A stretch of 54,714 nucleotides of DNA from an uncultured Bacteroidota bacterium (GTDB taxonomy: Bacteria; Bacteroidota; Bacteroidia; JABEUT01): the NCBI GenBank assembly GCA_903916255.1, contig CAIWVW010000052.1, forward strand, positions 1-54,714, given 5' to 3'. A program made the position numbers and the translations under genes. The notes below the pieces were generated by a model. The model saw nothing but the letters and a program-made list of their open reading frames with translations, did no database searches and was not told where the DNA came from. Below, one piece after another: positions 1-8,329 of this stretch; the first letter of the stretch is position 1; each line of letters begins with the position of its first letter.

Positions 1-2
1 AG

Positions 3-75
3 TGACCCCGGTGGGGGTCGAACCCACGACCCAAAGATTAAGAGTCTTTTGCTCTACCAACTGAGCTACGGAGTC
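3..75 (-). tRNA. tRNA-Lys (anticodon CUU)
   Basis: Complete 73-nt cloverleaf on the minus strand. The acceptor stem is GACTCCG/CGGGGTC with discriminator A at position 3. The D arm GCTC/GAGC encloses AGTTGGTA. The anticodon stem AAAGA/TCTTT encloses CTCTTAA, giving anticodon CTT, which reads AAG lysine codons. The T arm GTGGG/CCCAC encloses TTCGACC. CCA is not encoded. Confidence 0.96.
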
Positions 76-101
76 AAAAAAGCCTGTTTTTTTTAAACAG
101 G
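76..101 (-). terminator. Terminator-like hairpin in the leader of tRNA-Lys
   Basis: Read on the minus strand, CCTGTTT (101-95) and AAACAGG (89-83) form a perfect 7-bp stem with an A5 loop. One C and then six T follow, ending where the tRNA begins. It lies between the tRNA promoter and the tRNA itself. It may be a weak terminator or attenuator, or only part of the 5' leader removed by RNase P. Confidence 0.4.
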
Positions 102-105
102 GCTG

Positions 106-135
106 CAAAGATATTTAAAATGGGTATTCGTCAAA
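106..135 (-). promoter_or_regulatory. Promoter of tRNA-Lys
   Basis: Minus-strand TTTG (135-132), an 18-nt spacer and TATCTTTG (113-106) match the Bacteroidota TTTG-N17-23-TAnnTTTG promoter. Transcription should start near 99-101. This is the best two-element promoter in the window. Confidence 0.7.
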
Positions 136-139
136 GCCT

Positions 140-147
140 TATTTTTG
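140..147 (+). promoter_or_regulatory. -7 box of the SGNH hydrolase gene
   Basis: TATTTTTG matches TAnnTTTG and ends four bases before the ATG at 152, so the mRNA would start at or next to the start codon. It lies back to back with the tRNA-Lys promoter. Confidence 0.45.
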
Positions 148-151
148 TGGT

Positions 152-838
152 ATGCTAAAAAAGGGGATACTATCTTTATTTGTAACTGCCCTTGCCTGCA
201 TTACTCTTGCTATGAATGAAGGAAAAACGTTCAAGCCTTTAAAATATGTTGCCCTCGGCGATTCATACACCATTGGCGAGGGGGCCAAATCAGGCGAAGC
301 CTTCCCGGATTTGCTTTCTAAACACCTTAAAGATAATGGCATAGACATTATTTTATCAGCCAATCCATCGGTAACCGGCTGGACTACAGAAGATTTAATT
401 GATAAGGAGCTACCTGTATTCGACCATATTAAACCTGATTTTGTTACTTTATTAATTGGTGTAAATGACTGGGTTCAGGGAGTAGATTCCGGTGCTTTCC
501 ATAAAAACCTGAATTATATACTAGACCATGTGCAAACTTCGCTACCGGATAAAAACAAAGTGTTACTCATAACGATACCCGATTTTGGCGTAACCCCGAC
601 GGGCAAAATGTATAGCGAAGGCCGCGATATCACTAAAGGAATTACAGATTTCAATAATATCATTAAAAATGAGGCACATAAACGAAATCTGCCCGTTGCT
701 GACATATTTCCCGAAACCCAAAAGATGAAGGATAGTCGAGACCTTATAGCGCATGATGGCCTGCACCCTTCCGCTAAAGAATATGCCCTTTGGGAAAAGA
801 TTATTTATCCTGTTGCATGTAAGTTGCTGAAGGGCTAA
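152..838 (+). CDS. Secreted SGNH/GDSL-family hydrolase
   Basis: 228 residues. An N-terminal hydrophobic segment (about residues 4-20) looks like a signal peptide, placing the enzyme in the periplasm or outside. The SGNH blocks are in order: GDSYT with the nucleophile Ser38, GVND near residue 110, and DGLHPS near the C-terminus with Asp202 and His205 as the expected catalytic pair. The family (lysophospholipase L1/TesA-like) cleaves esters of lipids or acetylated sugars; the substrate is not evident here. The gene stands alone, divergent from tRNA-Lys, with a -7 box almost touching the start codon. Confidence 0.88.
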   Translation: MLKKGILSLFVTALACITLAMNEGKTFKPLKYVALGDSYTIGEGAKSGEAFPDLLSKHLKDNGIDIILSANPSVTGWTTEDLIDKELPVFDHIKPDFVTLLIGVNDWVQGVDSGAFHKNLNYILDHVQTSLPDKNKVLLITIPDFGVTPTGKMYSEGRDITKGITDFNNIIKNEAHKRNLPVADIFPETQKMKDSRDLIAHDGLHPSAKEYALWEKIIYPVACKLLKG

Positions 839-903
839 AAGGTCAAATCAGTAACTATTTTGTGTTAAGTAAGTATATTAGCATGGATTTTTGATACCCT
901 GTC

Positions 904-1506
904 ATGCAAAAACATAACTTAAATACAACAAAAGCAGTCATATCCATTAAGAATATGATTAGCAATAGTTGCATTAAAATTGTGAAACAAGAACTGGAAA
1001 GAACAGGTTTTATAGAAGTAATCAATATTAAACTGGGAGAGGCTGAAGTGCAGTTCGATTCGCAGGTAATAAATTTAGAGGTTATTAATACTATCCTTAA
1101 ACGGGAAGGGTTTGAACTGGTAAAAGATAATGCCAGCAAACTGGTGGAACGCATTAAAAGCTGCATCATACAACATATCTTCTTTGGTAATAATGCCAAT
1201 TCCATCATCCGTAATTCCGATTATTTAAGCGAAAGCCTTGGCCATCCGTATTTACACTTAAGCAAAGTGTTTTCAGAAAAAACAGGAATGACACTGGAAA
1301 AGTACATCATCCTTATTAAAATTGAAAAAATAAAAGAGCTTATTATGTATGATGAAATTACATTAAGTGAAATAGCCTATAACCTTGGATATAGCAGCAT
1401 TCAGTATCTTAGTAACCAGTTTAAACAGATTACAGGCTACACTGTTAGCGAATATAAGGGCCTGAATAAACATGAACGGAAACCGCTCACATCCCTCCCC
1501 AATTAA
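904..1506 (+). CDS. AraC-family regulator with N-terminal HMA-like domain
   Basis: 200 residues. Residues about 10-75 resemble a heavy-metal-associated (ferredoxin-like) fold but lack the metal-binding CxxC motif. Residues about 110-190 are an AraC/XylS two-helix-turn-helix DNA-binding domain, including the IAYNLGYSS and QFKQITGYTVSEYK elements. This architecture is recurrent in Bacteroidota, and the degenerate HMA part probably senses a non-metal signal or mediates dimerisation. The gene ends 85 nt before the six-gene operon starting at 1592 and points the same way, so it is a candidate regulator of it. That link is inference. No convincing -7 box was found upstream. Confidence 0.85.
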   Translation: MQKHNLNTTKAVISIKNMISNSCIKIVKQELERTGFIEVINIKLGEAEVQFDSQVINLEVINTILKREGFELVKDNASKLVERIKSCIIQHIFFGNNANSIIRNSDYLSESLGHPYLHLSKVFSEKTGMTLEKYIILIKIEKIKELIMYDEITLSEIAYNLGYSSIQYLSNQFKQITGYTVSEYKGLNKHERKPLTSLPN

Positions 1507-1559
1507 AATCTTATAACTTTTTTATTTTAAACCATAACAACATCCGCTATGGTTACATA

Positions 1560-1567
1560 TACTTTTG
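1560..1567 (+). promoter_or_regulatory. -7 box of the PqqD/ATP-grasp operon
   Basis: TACTTTTG matches TAnnTTTG 24 nt before the ATG at 1592. It implies the operon has its own promoter, separate from the regulator gene. No clear -33 element was seen. Confidence 0.5.
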
Positions 1568-1591
1568 TATTGTCAATTTGAACATTAAATA

Positions 1592-1861
1592 ATGAGCACC
1601 ATGAAACTAAAAAAGAACTTAGCCCTTAGCGATTCGGGCTTCGTATTCGACCCAAGCACCGGAGATTCTTTTTCCACCAATCCGATAGGGCTTGAAATTA
1701 TACGTATGCTTAAAGAGGGCAAAACAGCCAATGACATCAAATCGCAAATCATCAAAACCTACATGACTGATGATGTTTCGTTCGAAAAGGACTATTACGA
1801 TTTTGTAAACATGCTAAGCAAGCACAATCTGGTAGAAGGTGTTGAAAAAGAAAAAAATTAA
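1592..1861 (+). CDS. PqqD-like protein
   Basis: 89 residues; a second possible start is ATG 1601. The sequence has the PqqD pattern: a short beta N-terminus (LSDSGFVFDPSTGDSF), a helix after NPIGLEII, then a winged-helix-like C-terminal half ending in a conserved-looking LVEG. PqqD folds serve as peptide-recognition elements in RiPP pathways, but many Bacteroidota PqqD-like proteins sit beside ATP-grasp ligases without a known precursor peptide. It is the first gene of the operon and overlaps the ATP-grasp gene, so the two are probably translationally coupled and act together. No precursor peptide gene was found nearby. Confidence 0.8.
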   Translation: MSTMKLKKNLALSDSGFVFDPSTGDSFSTNPIGLEIIRMLKEGKTANDIKSQIIKTYMTDDVSFEKDYYDFVNMLSKHNLVEGVEKEKN

Positions 1862-2891
1862 CGTAGCCGTAACCGGCCTTAATGCCATCGACAGCCCCGG
1901 TCCGGGAGTACCTGTAATAAGGGCGCTTCGCGACAGCAAACTGTTTGATGTAAGGATTATCGGATTATCCTACGAATCCCTTGAGCCTGGCATTTACATG
2001 CACGATATTGTAGATAAAACCTACCAGATACCCCTTCCATCTGCCGGAAAAGCAACCTTGATGGAACGTTTGAAATATATCAACTCGATTGAAAAACTGG
2101 ATGTGATAATACCAAACTTCGATGCGGAATTATTCAATTTCATCAAGTTGGTAGATATACTTAAAAAAGAATTAAAAATAAATGTATTTGTCCCAACCCT
2201 CGAACAATTTGAAGAAAGGCATAAATCAAACTTGCCTGAATTTGGGAAGAAGCATAAGATAAAGATTCCTAAAAGCAAACTGATTTTTAACATAAAGGAG
2301 ATTCCGGCTCTTCGTTCAGAATTTACTTATCCGGTTGTGGTTAAGGGTAAATTTTATGATGCTTCCATTGCCTATAGCCCTGAACAAGTGGCCACCTATT
2401 TTAATAAGATTAGTGCCAAGTGGGGGCTACCTATAATTATACAAGAATTTTTACACGGGCAGGAAGTGAATGTAACCGCCATTGGCGATGGTAAAGGAAA
2501 TACAATTGGTGCCGTGCCCATGCGCAAACAATACATTACCGATAAAGGCAAGGCATGGTCGGGCATTTCCATTGATGATAAAAACCTGATGAACATGACC
2601 CGCAAGCTTATCAAATCTACAAAATGGAGGGGCGGTATGGAACTTGAAATTATAAAAACAAGCGAAGGCGATTATTATTTAATTGAAATAAACCCTCGTT
2701 TCCCCGCATGGGTCTATCTTGCGGTAGGATGTGGGCAAAACCATCCGGAAGCTTTGGTAAGGCTTGCTTTGGGGCAAAAAGTGGAACCCTTTAAAAAATA
2801 TGACATCGGTAAATTATTTGTCCGCTACTCCTGGGACATGATTGTTAGCTTAGACGAATTCGAAAAAATATCAACCGTAGGTGAACTATAA
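1839..2891 (+). CDS. ATP-grasp ligase (CarB-like)
   Basis: About 350 residues. The in-frame start is GTG 1839 (or TTG 1842), overlapping the PqqD-like gene by about 23 nt. The N-terminal third is a Rossmann-like pre-ATP-grasp domain (VAVTGLNAIDSPGPG). The rest is ATP-grasp: a lysine strand VVVKG near residue 170, a QEFLHGQEVNV strand, and the ATP/Mg motif LIEINPRFPAW near residue 285. Such enzymes activate a carboxylate as acyl-phosphate and join it to an amine or thiol. With a PqqD-like partner and a PLP decarboxylase next to it, the likely product is a small amide-bonded molecule, but the substrates are unknown. Confidence 0.82.
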   Translation: MLKKKKINVAVTGLNAIDSPGPGVPVIRALRDSKLFDVRIIGLSYESLEPGIYMHDIVDKTYQIPLPSAGKATLMERLKYINSIEKLDVIIPNFDAELFNFIKLVDILKKELKINVFVPTLEQFEERHKSNLPEFGKKHKIKIPKSKLIFNIKEIPALRSEFTYPVVVKGKFYDASIAYSPEQVATYFNKISAKWGLPIIIQEFLHGQEVNVTAIGDGKGNTIGAVPMRKQYITDKGKAWSGISIDDKNLMNMTRKLIKSTKWRGGMELEIIKTSEGDYYLIEINPRFPAWVYLAVGCGQNHPEALVRLALGQKVEPFKKYDIGKLFVRYSWDMIVSLDEFEKISTVGEL

Positions 2892-2900
2892 AAATAAACT

Positions 2901-4265
2901 ATGAGCGCAAAAAAATTGCAATATGAACGCCCGGTCATTCAAAAGTTGAATGTAGGTTTAATGAACAAATTCGGAACAAGAACCGAATACACTCCGCTTA
3001 CTCATATTGATGGGAATTCTGTTCGCGACCTGCTTGGGAAATTCGGCTCCCCCCTTTTTGTAATATCTGAAAGAACTTTGCGCCGCACTTTCCGCGATGC
3101 AAACAGAGCATTTAAAACCCGTTACCCTAAAGTGCAATTTGCATGGTCCTATAAAACAAATTACGTGAATGCTGTGTGCAATGCCTTCCATCAGGAAGGC
3201 TCATGGGCAGAGGTGGTGTCGGGCTTTGAATATCAGAAAGCATTGAACAACGGAGTTCCCGGAAACAAGATTATTTTCAACGGGCCGGATAAAACAGAAG
3301 CGGAATTGAAACTTGCAATTGCAAACAATTCCATGATTCATATAGACCATTTGGATGAACTTTATTTAATAAAAGAAATAGCTGTTGAGAGCAATAAAAA
3401 GCCCCGTGTTGCTATTCGTGTAAATATGGATACGGGTGTTTACCCCATGTGGGATAGGTTCGGCTTTAATTATGAAAACGGGCAAGCCTGGGATGCTATC
3501 AATAAAATTCTGCTCAATGATAAAATGGAATTGGTAGGATTGCATAGCCACATCGGCACGTTCATGCTTACCCCAAGTGCTTATGGTATGGCCGCTTCCA
3601 AACTTTCGCACCTCGCCCTGGAAATAAAAAAGAAGTACAAAAAGAATATCCAGTATATAGATATGGGTGGTGGCTTCGCGTCGAAGAATACACTGAAAGG
3701 TTCCTATTTGCAGGGCATTGACGCATCCCCAACATTCGACCAGTTTGCCGAAAGTATTTGTACATCGATATTAAACGCAGGGTTTACAGAAACTGATTTA
3801 CCCTTATTAATTTTAGAAACAGGCCGCGCATTGATTGATGAAGCCGGTTACTTATTAGGTTCTGTCATTTCAAATAAACGCTTGTCCGATGGTAGGAGAG
3901 CCACCATATTGGATTTTGGAGTAAATATTCTATTCACATCATTCTGGTACGACCATAAAATAAGTCCGGCACAAGAGTTTAGTCAATACACCGAAGATGC
4001 AGTTCTTTACGGACCACTCTGTATGAATATTGACGTAATCCGTGAAAATATTACCTTACCTCCTCTTAAGCGTGATGACCATGTGGTTGTGCACAGTGTA
4101 GGAGCATACAATATGACCCAATGGATGCAATTTATAGCGTTGCGCCCGGCAATAGTAATGATAGATATGAAGGGTGATTCCCATATTATTCGTAAACGTG
4201 AAACGCTTGACAGTATTGAGAAAGATGAGGTGTTGCCAAAATATTTGAAAGATTTTAAATTGTAA
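2901..4265 (+). CDS. PLP-dependent amino-acid decarboxylase, fold type III (Orn/DAP/Arg class)
   Basis: 454 residues. It shows the alanine-racemase-like TIM barrel plus beta domain of group IV decarboxylases. The Schiff-base lysine is Lys85 in AWSYKTNY. HSHIGTF, the phosphate-binding DMGGGF and ETGRALIDEAG follow. The C-terminal GPLC motif and GAYN supply residues from the partner subunit, so the active site looks complete and dimeric. Substrate candidates are diaminopimelate, ornithine, arginine or a ligated derivative; nothing decides between them, so lysA is not assigned. Nine bases separate it from the ATP-grasp gene, and the next gene follows after 12 bases. Confidence 0.85.
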   Translation: MSAKKLQYERPVIQKLNVGLMNKFGTRTEYTPLTHIDGNSVRDLLGKFGSPLFVISERTLRRTFRDANRAFKTRYPKVQFAWSYKTNYVNAVCNAFHQEGSWAEVVSGFEYQKALNNGVPGNKIIFNGPDKTEAELKLAIANNSMIHIDHLDELYLIKEIAVESNKKPRVAIRVNMDTGVYPMWDRFGFNYENGQAWDAINKILLNDKMELVGLHSHIGTFMLTPSAYGMAASKLSHLALEIKKKYKKNIQYIDMGGGFASKNTLKGSYLQGIDASPTFDQFAESICTSILNAGFTETDLPLLILETGRALIDEAGYLLGSVISNKRLSDGRRATILDFGVNILFTSFWYDHKISPAQEFSQYTEDAVLYGPLCMNIDVIRENITLPPLKRDDHVVVHSVGAYNMTQWMQFIALRPAIVMIDMKGDSHIIRKRETLDSIEKDEVLPKYLKDFKL

Positions 4266-4277
4266 AAAAAGTAACGA

Positions 4278-6452
4278 GTGAAAGAACAATTGAAGTTTCT
4301 CCGCGATAGCATAGCTTGCAGTTACAGCCAGGTTTTCTTTTCAGATAACCGCTGGTTTGCTCTGCTGCTTGGAGTGGCTACTTTTGTTGACCCATACACA
4401 GGCATCAGTGGATTGCTTTGCGTAATTTTTGCGGTAATACTCGCCAAGCTATTAGGATTCAATCCAATATTAATAAGGAATGGCACATATACCTACAATG
4501 TATTGCTGGTGGGCCTTGCAATTGGATTCTATTTTAGTTTCAACCCTGCATTCTTTGTAATCCTCTTTCTTGCATCCTTCCTTACGTTGATGATAAGCGC
4601 ATGGATGGCTTCTTCGTTTGCTGCAAAAAGAGTACCGTTTTTAAGTTTGCCATTTATTTTCAGCACATGGATAATGTTATTAAGCACACGCACATTTCAA
4701 ACCATTAAACTAAGCGGGCGCATACCCGGAGCCATATACAATTGGGGTAACATTGGCGGGGCTTCCCTTCTTTCCATTTACCACAAAACAGCTGCATTTA
4801 TACCGCACCTGGCAGTAATTTATTTCAAATCAATCGGTGGAATATTCTTTCAATATAATCTTGTTTCCGGAATACTTATTACAATTGGAATACTTGTTTG
4901 TTCACGTATTGCTTTCTCTCTTTCCATCATCGGATTTATGATTGGCTACCTCTTCAGTTACTTAATTCAAGGGGATATGTCAGAATTGGAATATAGCTAT
5001 ATCGGCTTCAATTTTATTCTTTCAGCCATCGCAATTGGCGGATTTTATTTTGTGCCTTCCACCCGTTCCTATTTGCTTGCTATCATTTCTGCTCCCTTAA
5101 TTGTATTGGTGATTAGTGGCCTAGGCATTATTTCCATAAGCTACCAACTGCCGCTTTATTCGCTACCCTTCAGCTTTGTGGTGATGCTTGTTATTTATGT
5201 GTTTGAGAACCGTTACACTATCACAAAACTTCATCTGGTAGAATTTCAAAAATATTCTCCGGAGAAAAATCTATATGCTCATCACAATAATATGGAGCGC
5301 TTTAAAAATGATACATACGTCCATATTCATTTGCCTTATTATGGTGAGTGGTTTGTATCGCAAGGGCATGATGGGGACATTACGCACAAAGATGATTTTC
5401 GCCATGCATGGGATTTTGTAATTACTGACGAGACAAAAAAAACATATCGTCTGCCCGGAACCGATGTAAAAGATTTTTATTGCTATGGGAAACCCGTATT
5501 AGCGCCCGCAGCGGGACAAGTGGTGGCCATTGAAGATGGAGTGGATGATAATGTGATTGGAGATGTGAATGTTGAAAAAAATTGGGGGAACACCATCATC
5601 ATAAAGCATACCGAATTCCTTTACAGTAAATTAAGCCATATTAAAAATGACAGTTTTAAAGTCAAAAATGGCGATTATGTAAAAAAAGGTGATGTGCTGG
5701 CATTATGCGGCAGTTCGGGCCGTTCTCCTGAACCGCATCTGCATTTTCAGTTACAGTCAACCGCCTACCTGAATGCAGGAACTATTGACTACCCCATATG
5801 CTATTATCTGACCAAAGAAGATGAGAAGTATACTTTCCATTCTTTTGACAACCCGCAAGAAGGTGAAACTGTTTTGAAAGCTACCCCTACTCCATTAATC
5901 AGCCAGGCGTTTCATTTTGTACCCGGGATGAAAATGAATTTTAAAGTAACCCGTGGCGCTGAAACCACCGCTGAAAGCTGGGAAGTCTTTGCAGATTCAA
6001 CTAATGCAACGTATTTTTATTGTAAAACCACAGGGTCAGTTGCTTTCTTTACAAATAACGAAACGCTGCTTTATTTCCTGAGTTTTAGCGGCGATAAAAA
6101 TTCGCTACTCTACTATTTTTACCTTGGTGCACACAAAGTTTTGCTGGGATATTACAGCGGAGTAGAAATACATGAACCGCTTCCAATTTCAGATTTCTAT
6201 GGAGGTATTTCAAAATTCCTGCAAGATTTTACGGCTCCTTTTCATATTTACCTCAAAGCAAATTACTCGGCTAAATTTACTGATGTTGATAATGAACAAA
6301 ATCCGGGTAAGGTTAAAATTCATTCCAATGCCCAAAAGGGTTCAGGAGATAGAGGAAGGATTGATTTTGAAATGGAACTGGATAATAATATGATTAAAAA
6401 ATTTACTGCAAAGGATAACAATTTATGTATTACTGCCGAAAATATTGTTTAA
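4278..6452 (+). CDS. Urea transporter family protein fused to an M23 (LytM) peptidase domain
   Basis: 724 residues from a GTG start. Residues about 20-320 are very hydrophobic, with roughly ten membrane segments in two related halves as in the UT/urea channel family; GFNFILSAIAIGGFYFVP matches the second-half signature. Residues about 370-515 are an M23/LytM-type domain: RHAWDF (His and Asp metal ligands), PVLAPAAGQV, NWGNTIIIKH and HLHFQ with the last ligand. The final 200 residues are beta-rich and unassigned. The peptidase part would sit in the periplasm. A transporter for small amides joined to a wall-hydrolase or lipoyl-like fold is unusual. The stop overlaps the next gene. Confidence 0.8.
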   Translation: MKEQLKFLRDSIACSYSQVFFSDNRWFALLLGVATFVDPYTGISGLLCVIFAVILAKLLGFNPILIRNGTYTYNVLLVGLAIGFYFSFNPAFFVILFLASFLTLMISAWMASSFAAKRVPFLSLPFIFSTWIMLLSTRTFQTIKLSGRIPGAIYNWGNIGGASLLSIYHKTAAFIPHLAVIYFKSIGGIFFQYNLVSGILITIGILVCSRIAFSLSIIGFMIGYLFSYLIQGDMSELEYSYIGFNFILSAIAIGGFYFVPSTRSYLLAIISAPLIVLVISGLGIISISYQLPLYSLPFSFVVMLVIYVFENRYTITKLHLVEFQKYSPEKNLYAHHNNMERFKNDTYVHIHLPYYGEWFVSQGHDGDITHKDDFRHAWDFVITDETKKTYRLPGTDVKDFYCYGKPVLAPAAGQVVAIEDGVDDNVIGDVNVEKNWGNTIIIKHTEFLYSKLSHIKNDSFKVKNGDYVKKGDVLALCGSSGRSPEPHLHFQLQSTAYLNAGTIDYPICYYLTKEDEKYTFHSFDNPQEGETVLKATPTPLISQAFHFVPGMKMNFKVTRGAETTAESWEVFADSTNATYFYCKTTGSVAFFTNNETLLYFLSFSGDKNSLLYYFYLGAHKVLLGYYSGVEIHEPLPISDFYGGISKFLQDFTAPFHIYLKANYSAKFTDVDNEQNPGKVKIHSNAQKGSGDRGRIDFEMELDNNMIKKFTAKDNNLCITAENIV

Positions 6453-7705
6453 TGGTTGGTTGTCTCCTTATCCTGTGTTCTGTGATAAGGGCCCAGGACA
6501 CGCTGACATCTGCTGAGGTGGAATCACGCTCTTCTATGTTTTTTACGCAGGGCAACTGGGATGCACTTATCCGTTATGGCAACACTGCATTAAGTAAAGG
6601 GTTTGATTATTATTACTTGCGCTATCGCCTCGGCGTAGCTTACTTTTCAGAAAAGAAATACAGACAGGCACAAAATCATTTTGAAAAAGCTATTACTTTT
6701 AATTCGACAGATGAGGCTATGGAGTACCTATACTACTGCTATCTTTATACTGGGCAGTATGAAAGAGCCAGATGGTTAAGCAAATCATTCTCTTCAGCTG
6801 CTGTATCTTATACCGGGAGCGATAAACTGAAATCATTTTCATATGCAACCCTGGAAGCTGGGGTGGGAACTACAGACAGTACAAAGCAGTTTGATAATTA
6901 CTACTATATGCAGGCAGGTGCAGGGTTTTATGTAAAAAACAGGTTCTCCATGTATCATGCGCTAACATATTTTACACAAACAGATTTCAGGGGTATTACA
7001 AATCAATTGCAATATTATTTAAATGGTAAGGTGCCATTGAAAAATGACTGGTCAATAGCCATAGGAGCCCAACCTATTCTCCGCGATTATTCAGCTACAA
7101 CATACCCAATAGCACCCACTCTTATCAGAATACCTTCAAGGCTTCATCCGCCTCCGAATCTTGATTCGAGCAGGTTTGTGCCTAAAGAAGATACGGTGCA
7201 TGGCCCCGTTAAAACGAAACTTGATTTTGTTTCTGCGGTTTCAATCACCAAGACAACAGGTAATTTCGACTTCACATTAGGTACGGCTATTGGCTCATTA
7301 GATACCACTACTCAATATGAACAATATATTGGAATTTCCTGGTATCCTATGGGCAACAATATATTCTCTATTAATGAAATAGCGTATTTGCATACTGAAA
7401 CCTATTATCAGCATATACACTTTGCACTTAACTCATCCATAACATTTGCTCCCACGCAAAAATTTAGTTTAACTGCATCTTACCTGGCCAATACCGGTGG
7501 CAATCTTGTAGAAAGTGATGGCTATATTGTGAGCGGAACTCCGGATTTTATGTTAACACGGTTTTCTTTACTTGCCGATATTGCTGTATCAAAAAGTATT
7601 AGTATATACGGGGCTTACCAGCATCAGGACAATATAGAATTCCATCAGCACTGGCCATTTCAATATAATTTATACGTAATCGGACTTAAATACATACCCA
7701 AATGA
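6425..7705 (+). CDS. TPR plus outer-membrane beta-barrel protein
   Basis: 426 residues. The N-terminal MYYCRKYCLMVGCLLILC stretch ending in RAQ fits a signal peptide with a basic n-region, which favours ATG 6425. The alternative ATG 6452 overlaps the upstream stop as TAATG but lacks positive charges. Residues about 35-125 contain TPR-like units (YLRYRLGVAYFSEKKYRQAQNHFEKA). From about residue 140 on there are repeated amphipathic aromatic beta strands, as in a barrel of a dozen or so strands, ending in YVIGLKYIPK. It probably inserts in the outer membrane and could provide passage for the operon's product or substrate. It overlaps the following TPR gene by four bases. Confidence 0.75.
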   Translation: MYYCRKYCLMVGCLLILCSVIRAQDTLTSAEVESRSSMFFTQGNWDALIRYGNTALSKGFDYYYLRYRLGVAYFSEKKYRQAQNHFEKAITFNSTDEAMEYLYYCYLYTGQYERARWLSKSFSSAAVSYTGSDKLKSFSYATLEAGVGTTDSTKQFDNYYYMQAGAGFYVKNRFSMYHALTYFTQTDFRGITNQLQYYLNGKVPLKNDWSIAIGAQPILRDYSATTYPIAPTLIRIPSRLHPPPNLDSSRFVPKEDTVHGPVKTKLDFVSAVSITKTTGNFDFTLGTAIGSLDTTTQYEQYIGISWYPMGNNIFSINEIAYLHTETYYQHIHFALNSSITFAPTQKFSLTASYLANTGGNLVESDGYIVSGTPDFMLTRFSLLADIAVSKSISIYGAYQHQDNIEFHQHWPFQYNLYVIGLKYIPK

Positions 7706-8325
7706 AAAAAGTAAAATCAATTATCGTTGCAGGAACATTCATTTTAATGAGTGCAATTAATTCATATTCGCAGAGCAATGCAACTGCCGATGCATTTTCT
7801 AAAAGCTATCAGAGTGAAACAAAATCAGATTTTAAGGGGGCTATTGAAAACCTTAAACCTGTTTATGCCAAAGGTTCGTATGAAATGAACTTACGCATGG
7901 GCTGGCTCTACTACAAAGCAGGCTCCTATAAAGAATCCCAGACCTATTATCAGTTGGCTATTGATTTAAAACCAAATGCCATCGAAGCTAAATTCGGATA
8001 TGTTTATCCTGCTTATGCATTGGGAAATATGAATGAGGTAATTGCCCAGTATACCAAAATTCTTACAATAGACCCGCAAAATACAACGGCTAATTATCGG
8101 ATGGGCATGATATCCTATGACAAGAAAGATTACCAGGTAGCTTACAAATATTTTGAAAAAGTAGTAGGTCTTTATCCATTCAGCTATGATGCGCTTATCA
8201 TGTATGCATGGTCGAGTTATAGAGTTGGAAAAAAAGATGATGCAGCCATTTTATTTAATCGCGTACTGTGCCTTTCTCCCGGCGACAAATCAGCACTGGA
8301 AGGGTTATCCATGCTGAAGAAATAA
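7702..8325 (+). CDS. Periplasmic TPR protein
   Basis: 207 residues with a cleavable signal peptide (MKKVKSIIVAG, cut after SYS or SYSQ). About four TPR units follow, for example MRMGWLYYKAGSYKE-like and YRMGMISYDKKDYQVAYKYFEK segments. It is last in the operon, with its ATG overlapping the previous stop (ATGA). It is likely a periplasmic scaffold pairing with the TPR/barrel protein. It has no catalytic motif, and a gene symbol cannot be given. Confidence 0.8.
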   Translation: MKKVKSIIVAGTFILMSAINSYSQSNATADAFSKSYQSETKSDFKGAIENLKPVYAKGSYEMNLRMGWLYYKAGSYKESQTYYQLAIDLKPNAIEAKFGYVYPAYALGNMNEVIAQYTKILTIDPQNTTANYRMGMISYDKKDYQVAYKYFEKVVGLYPFSYDALIMYAWSSYRVGKKDDAAILFNRVLCLSPGDKSALEGLSMLKK

Positions 8326-8329
8326 AATA

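Noticed and set aside
82-103. Plus-strand terminator for the tRNA-side hairpin
   Set aside because: On the plus strand the T-run is in the loop and no T-run follows the stem; only the minus-strand reading fits a terminator.
2901-4265. Assignment of the decarboxylase as lysA
   Set aside because: The motifs are shared by all group IV decarboxylases and the gene is not with lysine genes; substrate cannot be told from sequence.
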